Shown here: piece after piece, positions 7,987 to 15,956 of the stretch | Layout: each line of letters opens with the position of its first letter | Numbering within the stretch: position 1 is the first letter of the stretch | Source: JBBSEX01 sp038239345 | GTDB lineage: Bacteria; Acidobacteriota; Terriglobia; Bryobacterales; Bryobacteraceae | Reading direction: 5' to 3' | NCBI GenBank assembly: GCA_038239345.1 | Contig: JBBSEX010000019.1 | Coordinates: forward strand, 35,425-99,424 | Length of the DNA: 64,000 nt | The notes under the pieces: generated by a model | What the model saw: the letters and a program-made list of their open reading frames with translations, nothing else | The model's database searches: none | Told to the model about the DNA's origin: nothing | Translations under genes and position numbers: made by a program

Positions 7987-9747
7987 GTGGGCACGCCCTC
8001 GCGCATCCGCGAATCGTTCCGCGTTCTTCAACCCTATCTTTGGCGCTACCGCCGCAATTTTTCGTTCGGCATGGGCGCGCTGCTGATGAAAGATATCCTG
8101 GCCGTTTCGCAACCGCTGGTTATCCGCGCTGGTATCGATTCGCTTAACCGCGGCTTCAACGTCAATACCGTCCTATGGGTCGCCGGCGCACTGGCGCTGA
8201 TCTCTGGAGTGAAGGGAATTTTCCAGTACTGGATGCGCGTGATCCTGATCGGCATCTCCCGCGATATCGAGTACGACATGCGAAATAGCCTGTTCGCGTC
8301 TCTCGTCGGGCTGTCTTCCGATTTCTATGGCCGTTACCGCACGGGCGACATCATGGCGCGGTCTACCAACGATCTGAATGCCGTCCGCATGATGCTTGGC
8401 CCGGGAATCATGTACTGGTGCGAGACGTCCATCACCCTGGTTCTGGCCATCAGTGTGATGCTTATCGTCGATTGGCCGCTGACCCTGATCGCCCTCATTC
8501 CCGCGCCGTTCATCAGTTTCGCAGTCATTTATTTTGGCCGCCGCATCCATGACCGATTCGAAAAGATTCAGGGTATGTTCTCCGATATCAGCAGCCGTGT
8601 CCAGGAAAATCTGTCCGGCGTGCGAGTGATTCGCGCTTACGCCCAGGAATCGGCCGAGATGCATAATTTCGAATCGCTGAACATCGATTACATCGACCAG
8701 AACATCAAGCTGGCCCGGATATCCGGTCTTTTCATGCCGCTGCTGCAAGCCTTGATCGGGCTCACGTTTTTGATCGTCCTTTGGGCGGGCGGCTGGCGCC
8801 TGCTATCGCATTCCATTTCACTCGGCAGCTTCGTGATGTTCAACACTTACATGGGCATGCTTGTCTGGCCGATGATCGCCATGGGTTGGGTGGTGAATCT
8901 GATGCAGCGAGGCAGCGCGTCGGTTGCCCGCATTCAGGAAATTCTGGCCGAACGCCCAAGCATTGCCGACCCGCCAAATCCCCGGCCTCTTACATCGCCC
9001 GTGGCCGGGGAGCTCGTCTTTGAACATGTTGCCATGCACTATCCGGCGGGGTCGGCCCTTAGCGATGTCAGTCTGCGCATTCCCGCGGGTTCCACCGTGG
9101 CGCTGGTGGGCCACACGGGAAGTGGCAAGAGCACGCTAGCCCAGTTGATTCCCCGTCTGATGGATCCTACATCGGGCCGCATACTTCTAGACGGGGTCGA
9201 TCTGCGCGATCTTTCCCCCTTCGCCCTGCGTGAGCAAATTGGCTTCGTTCCGCAGGAGACCTTCCTGTTCAGCGATACCGTGGGCGCGAACATTGCCTTC
9301 GGAGTGAAAGAATCGACCCCCGGCCAAATCCGCCGCGCCGCCGAAATTGCCGGTCTTGGCCCCGACCTCGAGGCTTTCCCCCAGGGCTTCGACACCATGG
9401 TGGGCGAGCGTGGACTCACGTTGTCGGGCGGGCAAAAGCAGCGCACCGCGATTGCCCGGGCCATACTTCGCGATCCGAAAATTCTGATTCTTGACGACGC
9501 TCTCGCCAGCGTCGACACCCTCACCGAAGAACGGATCCTGACGAATCTGGCCGAAGTCACTCGGGGCCGTACGACGATTCTGATTTCGCATCGCATCTCC
9601 ACCGTGCGCGGGGCCGATCGCATTTTCGTTCTCGAGCATGGCCGCGTCGCCGAAGAAGGCAGTCACTCGGACCTTCTAGCGAGAAACGGTTACTACGCGG
9701 AGTTGTATCAGAAGCAGCTTCTGGAAGAAGAACTCGAAGCGATTTAA
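7987..9747 (+). CDS. ABC multidrug/lipid exporter half-transporter (MdlA/BmrC type)
   Basis: 586 aa from GTG 7987; GTG 7948 is an alternative overlapping the previous gene. An N-terminal six-helix export domain (about 1-310) precedes an ATPase with Walker A GHTGSGKS (375-382), Q-loop FVPQETFLFS, signature LSGGQ (479-483) and Walker B ILILDDA (499-505). Asp504 replaces the usual catalytic Glu. That exchange is known from the degenerate site of heterodimeric exporters (BmrC, MdlA), which work with a partner carrying Glu; no second half-transporter is adjacent. The next gene starts two bases after the stop. Confidence 0.9.
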   Translation: MGTPSRIRESFRVLQPYLWRYRRNFSFGMGALLMKDILAVSQPLVIRAGIDSLNRGFNVNTVLWVAGALALISGVKGIFQYWMRVILIGISRDIEYDMRNSLFASLVGLSSDFYGRYRTGDIMARSTNDLNAVRMMLGPGIMYWCETSITLVLAISVMLIVDWPLTLIALIPAPFISFAVIYFGRRIHDRFEKIQGMFSDISSRVQENLSGVRVIRAYAQESAEMHNFESLNIDYIDQNIKLARISGLFMPLLQALIGLTFLIVLWAGGWRLLSHSISLGSFVMFNTYMGMLVWPMIAMGWVVNLMQRGSASVARIQEILAERPSIADPPNPRPLTSPVAGELVFEHVAMHYPAGSALSDVSLRIPAGSTVALVGHTGSGKSTLAQLIPRLMDPTSGRILLDGVDLRDLSPFALREQIGFVPQETFLFSDTVGANIAFGVKESTPGQIRRAAEIAGLGPDLEAFPQGFDTMVGERGLTLSGGQKQRTAIARAILRDPKILILDDALASVDTLTEERILTNLAEVTRGRTTILISHRISTVRGADRIFVLEHGRVAEEGSHSDLLARNGYYAELYQKQLLEEELEAI

Positions 9748-9749
9748 CA

Positions 9750-10835
9750 ATGAGAGCGTTCGCCGTTTTTCCCACTACGCGGACCGTCCGCATCGTCGAT
9801 CACCTGGAGCCTCGCATTGCAGGCCCTCTAGAAGTGAAGTTGCGCATCTTGGATGTGGGCATCTGCGGTACCGACAAGGAAATCTGCGCCTTCGAATACG
9901 GCACTCCGCCCGTTGGTTCCGATTATCTGGTACTTGGTCATGAATGCTTGGGAGAAGTGATCGAAGTTGGCTCCGCGGTGTCCGGTCTTCAGTTGGGCGA
10001 CCTTGCCGTTCCTACGGTGCGCCGCCCCTGCCCTCACGACAATTGCACGGCCTGCCGGGCTGGACGCCAGGACTTCTGCTTCACGGGCGACTTCACTGAG
10101 CGCGGGATTAAGCAGCGCCATGGATTTATGACCGAGTTCGTGGTGGAGCAAGAGCAATTCCTTAACCTGGTTCCCAGACACCTGCGTGAAGTCGGGGTCC
10201 TGGTTGAGCCACTCACGGTAACCGAAAAAGGGATCTCGCAACTCTGGTCAGTCCAACAGCGCTTGCCGTGGAGAGAATCCGGGCACCGTCGGGCGATCGT
10301 TCTAGGGGCTGGTCCGGTTGGACTCCTGGCGGCAATGAAATTGGTTCTGGAAGGGTTCCATACCATCGTCTATTCACGCACTGACGCGCCCGCTCTGATT
10401 ACGAAAATCGTCGCAGGCATTGGAGCTGAATTCATCCCCGCCGAATCGGTTAACGTCGATCAGCTTGCCGCTCAAGTGGGCAGCATAGATGTAATCTTCG
10501 AAGCCGCCGGAGCCTCCTCGCTGGCGTTCGATGTTCTACCAAAGCTGGGCGCCAATGGCGTGTTCCTCTTCACCGGAATTCCCGGCCACCGCAACAAAGT
10601 TCCCGTGGAGGCCGACGCGATCATGAAGAATCTGGTGCTCAAAAACCAGTTGGTATTCGGTACCGTGAACGCCAGCCTTGAAAACTACCAGACGGCCGTT
10701 AGCGACATCGCAACCTTTTTTGAACGCTGGCCCGATGCCCTGCGGAGCGTGATTTCAAACCGCTTCCCAATTGAGGAAGCCTCGGGGCTCTTGTTAGGGA
10801 AGAGCGGTGGAGTCAAGAACGTGATTGCAATATAG
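9750..10835 (+). CDS. Zn-dependent glucose/galactose 1-dehydrogenase-like protein
   Basis: 361 aa, medium-chain dehydrogenase/reductase. The catalytic zinc loop GICGTD (C39) and GHE (H64, E65) are present, and the structural zinc cysteines are C94, C99, C102 and C110. The sequence pattern (VRRPC..., GRQDFC, TERGI) matches archaeal-type glucose dehydrogenases more closely than ordinary alcohol dehydrogenases. The Rossmann segment VLGAGPVGLLAA is intact. The likely reaction is NAD(P)-dependent oxidation of an aldose to the lactone. It starts two bases after the ABC exporter stop, so it is cotranscribed with it; the functional link is unclear. Confidence 0.85.
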   Translation: MRAFAVFPTTRTVRIVDHLEPRIAGPLEVKLRILDVGICGTDKEICAFEYGTPPVGSDYLVLGHECLGEVIEVGSAVSGLQLGDLAVPTVRRPCPHDNCTACRAGRQDFCFTGDFTERGIKQRHGFMTEFVVEQEQFLNLVPRHLREVGVLVEPLTVTEKGISQLWSVQQRLPWRESGHRRAIVLGAGPVGLLAAMKLVLEGFHTIVYSRTDAPALITKIVAGIGAEFIPAESVNVDQLAAQVGSIDVIFEAAGASSLAFDVLPKLGANGVFLFTGIPGHRNKVPVEADAIMKNLVLKNQLVFGTVNASLENYQTAVSDIATFFERWPDALRSVISNRFPIEEASGLLLGKSGGVKNVIAI

Positions 10836-10852
10836 GCCGCCAGAAACACGAA

Positions 10853-10893
10853 ACCCCCGCAAACTATCTGCGGGGGTCGCGCTGGTTTCAGCG
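10853..10893 (-). terminator. Tandem hairpins closing the small minus-strand transcript
   Basis: Two adjacent hairpins. The stem 10880-10884/10889-10893 (CGCTG with a GTTT loop) comes first for the minus strand. It is followed by an 8-bp stem 10853-10860/10870-10877 (ACCCCCGC/GCGGGGGT) with a 9-nt loop. On the minus strand the second stem runs into TTTCGTGTTTC, a weak U-tract; on the plus strand no T-run follows. It may also protect the 3' end of the dehydrogenase mRNA. Confidence 0.55.
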
Positions 10894-10967
10894 TTCGCGT
10901 GAGGCAACCGTTCTACATGAGAAGCGGTCTCGGCACTGACGAAACCTGAACGTTAAGAGCAGTCGAC

Positions 10968-11027
10968 TTAAAAGTCGGCCACCTCACGCGTCGGATTAAT
11001 GCTACTACTATCGCTACCAGTATTCAT
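10968..11027 (-). CDS. Putative small ORF, 19 aa, possibly extended by +1 frameshift to 10913
   Basis: ATG at 11027 lies 10 nt after a Shine-Dalgarno (plus strand 11038-11046) fully complementary to the 16S tail, and downstream of a near-consensus promoter. The reading is MNTGSDSSSINPTREVADF, then UAA at 10970-10968. The last sense codon and stop form UUU-UAA, so a +1 slip re-pairs UUU exactly. The shifted frame continues 18 codons (KSTALNVQVSSVPRPLLM) to UAG at 10913. A GAGGTG lies six nucleotides upstream of the slip codon and a small hairpin surrounds it. I recognise no family. A non-coding RNA with a strong ribosome-binding mimic is an alternative. Confidence 0.4.
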   Translation of the reverse strand: MNTGSDSSSINPTREVADF

Positions 11028-11032
11028 TAGTC

Positions 11033-11049
11033 TGGACCACCTCCTTTTT
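11033..11049 (-). promoter_or_regulatory. Exceptionally extended Shine-Dalgarno / anti-16S element
   Basis: On the minus strand the leader reads AAAAGGAGGTGGTCCAG. Its complement, CTGGACCACCTCC then T-run, differs at one position from the usual bacterial 16S 3' end (CTGGATCACCTCCTTT), and that position can pair as G-U. Pairing could therefore span about 16 nt, against 4-7 nt for a normal ribosome-binding site. Confidence 0.6.
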
Positions 11050-11061
11050 CAGTGATACTAC

Positions 11062-11090
11062 ATCATAAACCCGTTTTTTCGAGCTGTCAA
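11062..11090 (-). promoter_or_regulatory. Strong sigma70-type promoter for the small transcript
   Basis: Minus strand: TTGACA at 11090-11085, a 17-nt spacer, TATGAT at 11067-11062. The -35 is a perfect consensus and the -10 matches five of six. Transcription would start near 11055, giving a leader of about 28 nt before the ATG at 11027. The -35 abuts the T-tract of the preceding terminator. Confidence 0.75.
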
Positions 11091-11123
11091 AAAAAGAAAA
11101 AGCCCCACTCCGAAGAGTGAGGC
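11089..11123 (-). terminator. Intrinsic terminator with UUCG loop, minus strand
   Basis: Stem 11102-11110/11115-11123 with a CGAA (UUCG on the minus strand) tetraloop, followed on the minus strand by TTTTTCTTTTTTT. The stem has one position that is U-G in minus-strand RNA but a C-A mismatch on the plus strand, which fixes the orientation. No annotated minus-strand gene lies upstream; the bases between it and the MFS gene (11124-11311) hold no convincing ORF and could encode a small RNA. Confidence 0.8.
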
Positions 11124-11311
11124 TCGATACGGTTAAACACCAAATTAGGAGGCAACAAACACCAAAACGAAACCCCTAGACCCACCCCCCCAACAGCAAT
11201 CCTAGCGCCACGTTGTAAGCGGCTGATTTCACATGCCACGGGTTGCGGGAATTCGCTTTCTCATACCAAAGGTCTACTGAATCCCGTAGAACCGGAGATA
11301 TACTATCGAAT

Positions 11312-12523
11312 GTGCCAGGCGTCCCCGCGGAACTCGTAACCACACGTCCGCCTCAAGGTTTGCTCGACGCCCCAGGTAGCCGCAAGGCACTCGGCGGATT
11401 CTTCGTATCGGGCTTGCTGCTGTCGTTCATCGGCGTCATTCTTCCGGCCTGGGGACACCACCTTACGTCGGATTATTCCACTATCAGTCTGTACTTTCTC
11501 GGCCTCAATGCCGGCATCCTTTTGGCGGTTCGCGCAGCCCCCGCTCTGACCGGATGGCGCGGGATTGGAGTCACCCTGGTTTCCGGATGCGCAACCGCTT
11601 GTGGCGCGCTTCTATTTCTAGCATCGGTCGGTCCGCCGGCAAGCCCCTGGTGGCGAGTCCTCGGTTTGGCCGGTATCGGTTTCGCCGCCGGCCTGCTGCA
11701 TAGCGCCGTCTTCCACGCCATCTCGCCCATTTATCAACACGACCCCGCGGCCACCACGAACCTTGCTGGAATCTCTTTCGGACTAGGTTGTTTCGCGATG
11801 GCAATACTGGTCTCCGTCGGCTATTACCGCTATACCGTCCCGAGCCTACTGGTTCTGATCGCCGTGATCCCCGGATTCTTCGCCATCGCCTATTCCCAAG
11901 TTCGCTACGTCGCAAAACCGATCGTGCACTTGCCGCTGAAGCAGGTGCTGCGCGACTTCCGCAGTCCCGGCGCGCTTCTCTTCAGCCTGTTATTGTTCTT
12001 TCAATTCGGGAACGAATGGTCGATTGCCGGATGGCTTTCCATTTTCCTGATCCAGCGTCTGGGCATGAGTCCAACGGCGGCCCTGCTGGTACTGGCCGTC
12101 TACTGGCTGGCATTGCTGATCGGAAGAATCGTGGCGCAGGCCATACTTCCAAAGGTCAGCCACGGAAAACTGCTGCTTGCCTCAGTGTTGGCGGCGCTGC
12201 TCGGCTGTTTAATTCTCAGCACCACCGATAACCGCTTTGGTGCCGTAATGGGCATCCTGCTTATCGGCGGCGGGTTCGCGCCCATCTACCCGCTGGTGGT
12301 GGAAAAAATCGGATCGCGATTCCCTTATTATCATCCCGGCGTCTTCAACGGAATCTTCTCTTTCGCTTTCACCGGAGCGATGCTCGCGCCTTGTCTAGTT
12401 GGATTGATCGCCGAATATACAGGAATACAATCCGTGGTGTGGGTACCGCTGGCCGGATCCTGCATGGTCTTCGTGTTGCTGCTTCTATTGTGGCTTGAAG
12501 CGCGATTGTCGGGAATCAAATAG
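11312..12523 (+). CDS. MFS-type transporter
   Basis: About 403 aa from a GTG at 11312 (an upstream TTG at 11243 would add 23 residues with little SD support). About twelve hydrophobic helices are spread over the whole length, with a central loop near residues 190-215. Gly- and Pro-rich helices (FGLGCFAMAILVSVGYY, GGGFAPIYPLVVEKIGSRFP) resemble the Fuc/glucose-permease-like and nitrate-family MFS members. The substrate cannot be told. It is a monocistronic plus-strand gene and ends seven bases before the convergent addA-like gene. Confidence 0.75.
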   Translation: MPGVPAELVTTRPPQGLLDAPGSRKALGGFFVSGLLLSFIGVILPAWGHHLTSDYSTISLYFLGLNAGILLAVRAAPALTGWRGIGVTLVSGCATACGALLFLASVGPPASPWWRVLGLAGIGFAAGLLHSAVFHAISPIYQHDPAATTNLAGISFGLGCFAMAILVSVGYYRYTVPSLLVLIAVIPGFFAIAYSQVRYVAKPIVHLPLKQVLRDFRSPGALLFSLLLFFQFGNEWSIAGWLSIFLIQRLGMSPTAALLVLAVYWLALLIGRIVAQAILPKVSHGKLLLASVLAALLGCLILSTTDNRFGAVMGILLIGGGFAPIYPLVVEKIGSRFPYYHPGVFNGIFSFAFTGAMLAPCLVGLIAEYTGIQSVVWVPLAGSCMVFVLLLLLWLEARLSGIK

Positions 12524-12530
12524 CCGCGCG

Positions 12531-15500
12531 TCACACGCTTAAAAGGATCGCCCGTACGCCCTGGCCGGTGAGTTCGCGCAACGCCAGAGCATACCAGCGC
12601 GCCTGATTTTCATAATGCTCACGGCGAAATTCCAGGTCCGAGTCCGTCTTGAAATCGACGATGGTCCACACTCCGGCTTCTAGAAAAGCTAGATCGATCG
12701 TCCCTTCCAGTATCTTGGGCGGGTCCAGCCGCAACAGTACCGGGAGTTCGCGATAACATCGATCCGCTTTACGGGCACGAGCGAAAATCGGATGAGCCAG
12801 AGCCGCCAGCGAAGCCTGAATCGCCGCCGATTTTTCCTTGTCGCTTGCGCCGAAAACCCGCGAGTGGACCGCGGCCAACGCTTTGATATCGGCTTCGTTC
12901 GCGCTGAATTCGACATCCTGCAAAATCGCGTGAACCAGTGTTCCGAAACGTTTCCCCGACGGACGCTTGCGTTGCTTCGTAAGCTCTATGAGTTCCACAT
13001 CACACGGGACGTCTTGAGGTCCACGCTCCGCCGTGCTTGCCGTAATAATGTCGATCGAAAGCTTCCCACCGCGTTCAAGCGCTCTCATCCGCTGTTGCTG
13101 CCAGGCGGAATATTTCGCGATGCTCTCGCTCGCATAAGGGCCGTCAGCCAATAATTCTTCCTGCCTGATTCCAAATGTTTCCTCAACGCCCAAATGCAAC
13201 GCTCGCGGATCCCACCACACCACCGAATGCTCACCCGCTCGCGGGCGATGGCTGCCCGGCTTCACCGAACATTCGCCTTCCTGCTCATATTCCAGCGGAC
13301 GGCTTAAAACGCTGGCGTCCCCGAATGGCGGGCATCCCAGAGCCAAAGTCGATTTGCGGAATTGGTCCGGTTCCGGATACAGCGCCTTGTTCAGCGGACT
13401 CACCCAGCCCTCCCATTCCTTGTCGCCCACCACCGGCACCACCAGCAAATCGCGCGCCCGGGTTACCGCGACATAGGCCACTCGAACACCTTCCGACTTC
13501 TCGCGTTCGCGTTCCTCGGCGTCATGCTCCAGCAACTCCCGCGGCGCGCACCCCAGAATTCTGGTGGCACAGAGCCGGCGTTCCCCGGCGATATACCGGT
13601 CGGGATTCGCAGCCTGCAAATTCGCCGTCATATCCGCCAGAATCACCACCGGAAACTCCAGCCCCTTGGCGGTATGCACGGTCATTAACCGTACTCCCTC
13701 AGACCCTTCCTCCAGCACCGGTGCCTCGGCTGATTCCGCCCGCTCCGCTTGCGCCGATAACTCCTCGACAAATCCTCGAAACGATATGCCGCCCGAAAAT
13801 TCATAGCTTCGCGCAAGATCGCCGATGCGATATACATTGGCCAAGATCTGCTGTCCGGCGGGACGCAGGGCAAAGCCGGCGTGGCCGCGGGTAGCTTCCA
13901 AAAGGATGTTCACGGTCTCGGCAGCCGGACGGCGGTTGCGCCCGCGATGCAATCCGGCTATCAGTTGTAACGCATCGGCCAGCGGCAAAAACTCTGGTTC
14001 CAAAACATCGGGCAGCTTATGGAAGGGATGCAGCCTGCCGTACTGCGAGCGAAATCGTAACAGCGCCGCATCGGGGATGGCGAACAGCGAGCCCTTCAGC
14101 GTGGCATAGACGGAGAGCTCGTCTTCCGGCCACTCGATGGCGCCTAAAGCGGCGCGCAGAGTTTCGATTTCCTCGCGCTTGTGAAATGATTTCGAGCCCA
14201 TCAGCAAGTGTGGAATCCCGCGCGCCTCAAGGCCCCGCGTGTAATCCCGAGTCAGATCCTTGCCAAAATTTATGAAGCGCCGAAACAATATGGCGACGTG
14301 CTGCGACTGAACCGGAACCAGCTTGGTCTTATCGTCGGGATCCCCAACTTTCCATCCGCTTTCCTTCAGCAACCAGGCGACGAAAGCGACGATCGCATCG
14401 GGCAGGCAGTCATCGATTTTGTACTTCGCCAGCCGCGACGCATAGGGTTTTGGCGCAGGTAAAGCAATGACGCTGGGTTGTCCGTCGATAGCTCCGCGCA
14501 CCTCTTCCAGCGGCGAATAGAGGGCTTGCCCGGCTTCGATATTTCCTGTCATCTCCGGCGCGAAAGCCGCGTTGACGCATTCCTGAATCGGACGTACGGA
14601 GCGGAAGCTTCTGGTCAGCCTTACCAGCCCCGCTCCGCGCTCTACCAGGCGCTGCTTCACACTCTCATAGAGGACGACATCGGCCCGGCGAAATTTATAG
14701 ATCGATTGCTTCGGATCGCCCACCACAAACAGTTTTCCGGGCTTCGGCGTCACTGCCAGCCAATCCGTTTCCCGCGAATCTTCTGATGCCAGCAGCAAAA
14801 GAATCTCCGCCTGCAAAGGATCCGTATCTTGAAATTCATCCACGAAAAGATGGGTGAACTTGTCCTGCAAATGGCGGCGCACATCGGCCTGATCGCGAAT
14901 CAGATCGCGTGTAAAGATCAACAAATCCACGAAATCGAGTTTGCCCGCCCGATGTTTCGCCTCATCGTAGGCAGCCACCAGACCAGACATTTCCTCGCGC
15001 AACACCACGGCCAGATCGGCATCGGCGCGCACCTTGAACAACGTCAGCGCTTCACACAAACGATCGCGTGCTTCGACGATGTCCTGACGCTTTACACCTT
15101 CTAGGAACCACGTCCCGCTGCCCTTGCGCGAATCGTTCTTTAAGTCGCGATCCAGCTTCAGCAACAGGCTCTCGACGGTGTCGTAATCACGCGTATCGGC
15201 CTTCTGCACTAAGATGGCGAAGTCGCGAACGGGAAGTAGCGACCGCTGCAAATTGTCACTCGGCTTCGTGCACTTCGCGCTGATGTTTGCCAGCTCAAAC
15301 ACCGGCCTTAAGAGTAAGTCGATTTCTTCCTGGCGGGAAAACTCGTCCCTCCGCCAAGGCGCCGGAAAATCGCGCCACTCAATCAGCTTCCAGCCTGCAT
15401 CCTGCAACTGTTCCATCGGGGCGCGCTTATCCCACCCACCCCAGGCCACGCGAGTCAGGGCCCTCCGCAATCCGGGAGATTCATCGTCCAAACGGGCCTG

Positions 15501-15956
15501 AATCCACTGGCGAAAAGCGCGAGCGTAAATGCGCGCGCCTTCCTGCTCATTCAACTCTTCAAACGCCGGATCGACAACCGCTTCGACGGGGCGTTCGCGC
15601 AGCAATTGAGCGCAGAACGAGTGGATGGTCCCAACGGACGCTTCTTCCAAACGCTTCAGCGCCTCTTCCAGATTCGCTCGCTCTTGCGGCAGGGCAGCGA
15701 TATTGCGGGCGCGATCAAGACCTTGCCGCAGGCGAAGCTTCAACTCACCGGCCGCCTTATGGGTGAACGTCACGGCGACAATCTTGTCGATTTCCGTTAG
15801 ACCGGCTTGCAGCACCGCGACGATTCGGCTGACCAGCTCGGTAGTCTTGCCCGTGCCGGCGGATGCCTCGACGATAAGGCTCAAGCCAAGCTCATGGCGA
15901 ATCTGCCGCCGCGCTTCTTCATCGGAAATCTGGACGCGCGGCAGTGCCGTACTCAT
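12531..15956 (-). CDS. addA: AddA/RecB-like UvrD-family helicase-nuclease (pair 1)
   Basis: 1141 aa. Walker A is within EASAGTGKTTE (30-40), followed by a UvrD helicase core with DEFQDTDPLQ and KQSIYKFRRAD motifs and the C-terminal helicase motif VRLMTVHTAKGLEFPVV. A RecB-type nuclease domain closes the protein: GTIDLAF (D1088), VDFKTD (D1101, K1103) and YENQ (Q1118). With its partner it would unwind and resect double-strand breaks for RecA loading. No Cys cluster is present at its C-terminus. Its ATG overlaps the stop of the upstream addB-like gene by four bases, so the two are translationally coupled. Confidence 0.85.
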   Translation of the reverse strand: MSTALPRVQISDEEARRQIRHELGLSLIVEASAGTGKTTELVSRIVAVLQAGLTEIDKIVAVTFTHKAAGELKLRLRQGLDRARNIAALPQERANLEEALKRLEEASVGTIHSFCAQLLRERPVEAVVDPAFEELNEQEGARIYARAFRQWIQARLDDESPGLRRALTRVAWGGWDKRAPMEQLQDAGWKLIEWRDFPAPWRRDEFSRQEEIDLLLRPVFELANISAKCTKPSDNLQRSLLPVRDFAILVQKADTRDYDTVESLLLKLDRDLKNDSRKGSGTWFLEGVKRQDIVEARDRLCEALTLFKVRADADLAVVLREEMSGLVAAYDEAKHRAGKLDFVDLLIFTRDLIRDQADVRRHLQDKFTHLFVDEFQDTDPLQAEILLLLASEDSRETDWLAVTPKPGKLFVVGDPKQSIYKFRRADVVLYESVKQRLVERGAGLVRLTRSFRSVRPIQECVNAAFAPEMTGNIEAGQALYSPLEEVRGAIDGQPSVIALPAPKPYASRLAKYKIDDCLPDAIVAFVAWLLKESGWKVGDPDDKTKLVPVQSQHVAILFRRFINFGKDLTRDYTRGLEARGIPHLLMGSKSFHKREEIETLRAALGAIEWPEDELSVYATLKGSLFAIPDAALLRFRSQYGRLHPFHKLPDVLEPEFLPLADALQLIAGLHRGRNRRPAAETVNILLEATRGHAGFALRPAGQQILANVYRIGDLARSYEFSGGISFRGFVEELSAQAERAESAEAPVLEEGSEGVRLMTVHTAKGLEFPVVILADMTANLQAANPDRYIAGERRLCATRILGCAPRELLEHDAEEREREKSEGVRVAYVAVTRARDLLVVPVVGDKEWEGWVSPLNKALYPEPDQFRKSTLALGCPPFGDASVLSRPLEYEQEGECSVKPGSHRPRAGEHSVVWWDPRALHLGVEETFGIRQEELLADGPYASESIAKYSAWQQQRMRALERGGKLSIDIITASTAERGPQDVPCDVELIELTKQRKRPSGKRFGTLVHAILQDVEFSANEADIKALAAVHSRVFGASDKEKSAAIQASLAALAHPIFARARKADRCYRELPVLLRLDPPKILEGTIDLAFLEAGVWTIVDFKTDSDLEFRREHYENQARWYALALRELTGQGVRAILLSV

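Noticed and set aside
11033..11049. Possible 16S rRNA 3' fragment on the plus strand
   Set aside because: Only the last ~16 nt match; no upstream helix 45 sequence. It is better explained as the complement of an extended Shine-Dalgarno on the minus strand.
11089..11237. Minus-strand frame of about 49 codons through the UUCG terminator
   Set aside because: It ends in Phe codons made by the T-tract and shows no protein-like features; a terminator inside it argues against coding.
10836..11242. tRNA or riboswitch in the largest intergenic gap
   Set aside because: No cloverleaf, T-loop or known aptamer pattern could be drawn; the hairpins are explained as terminators.
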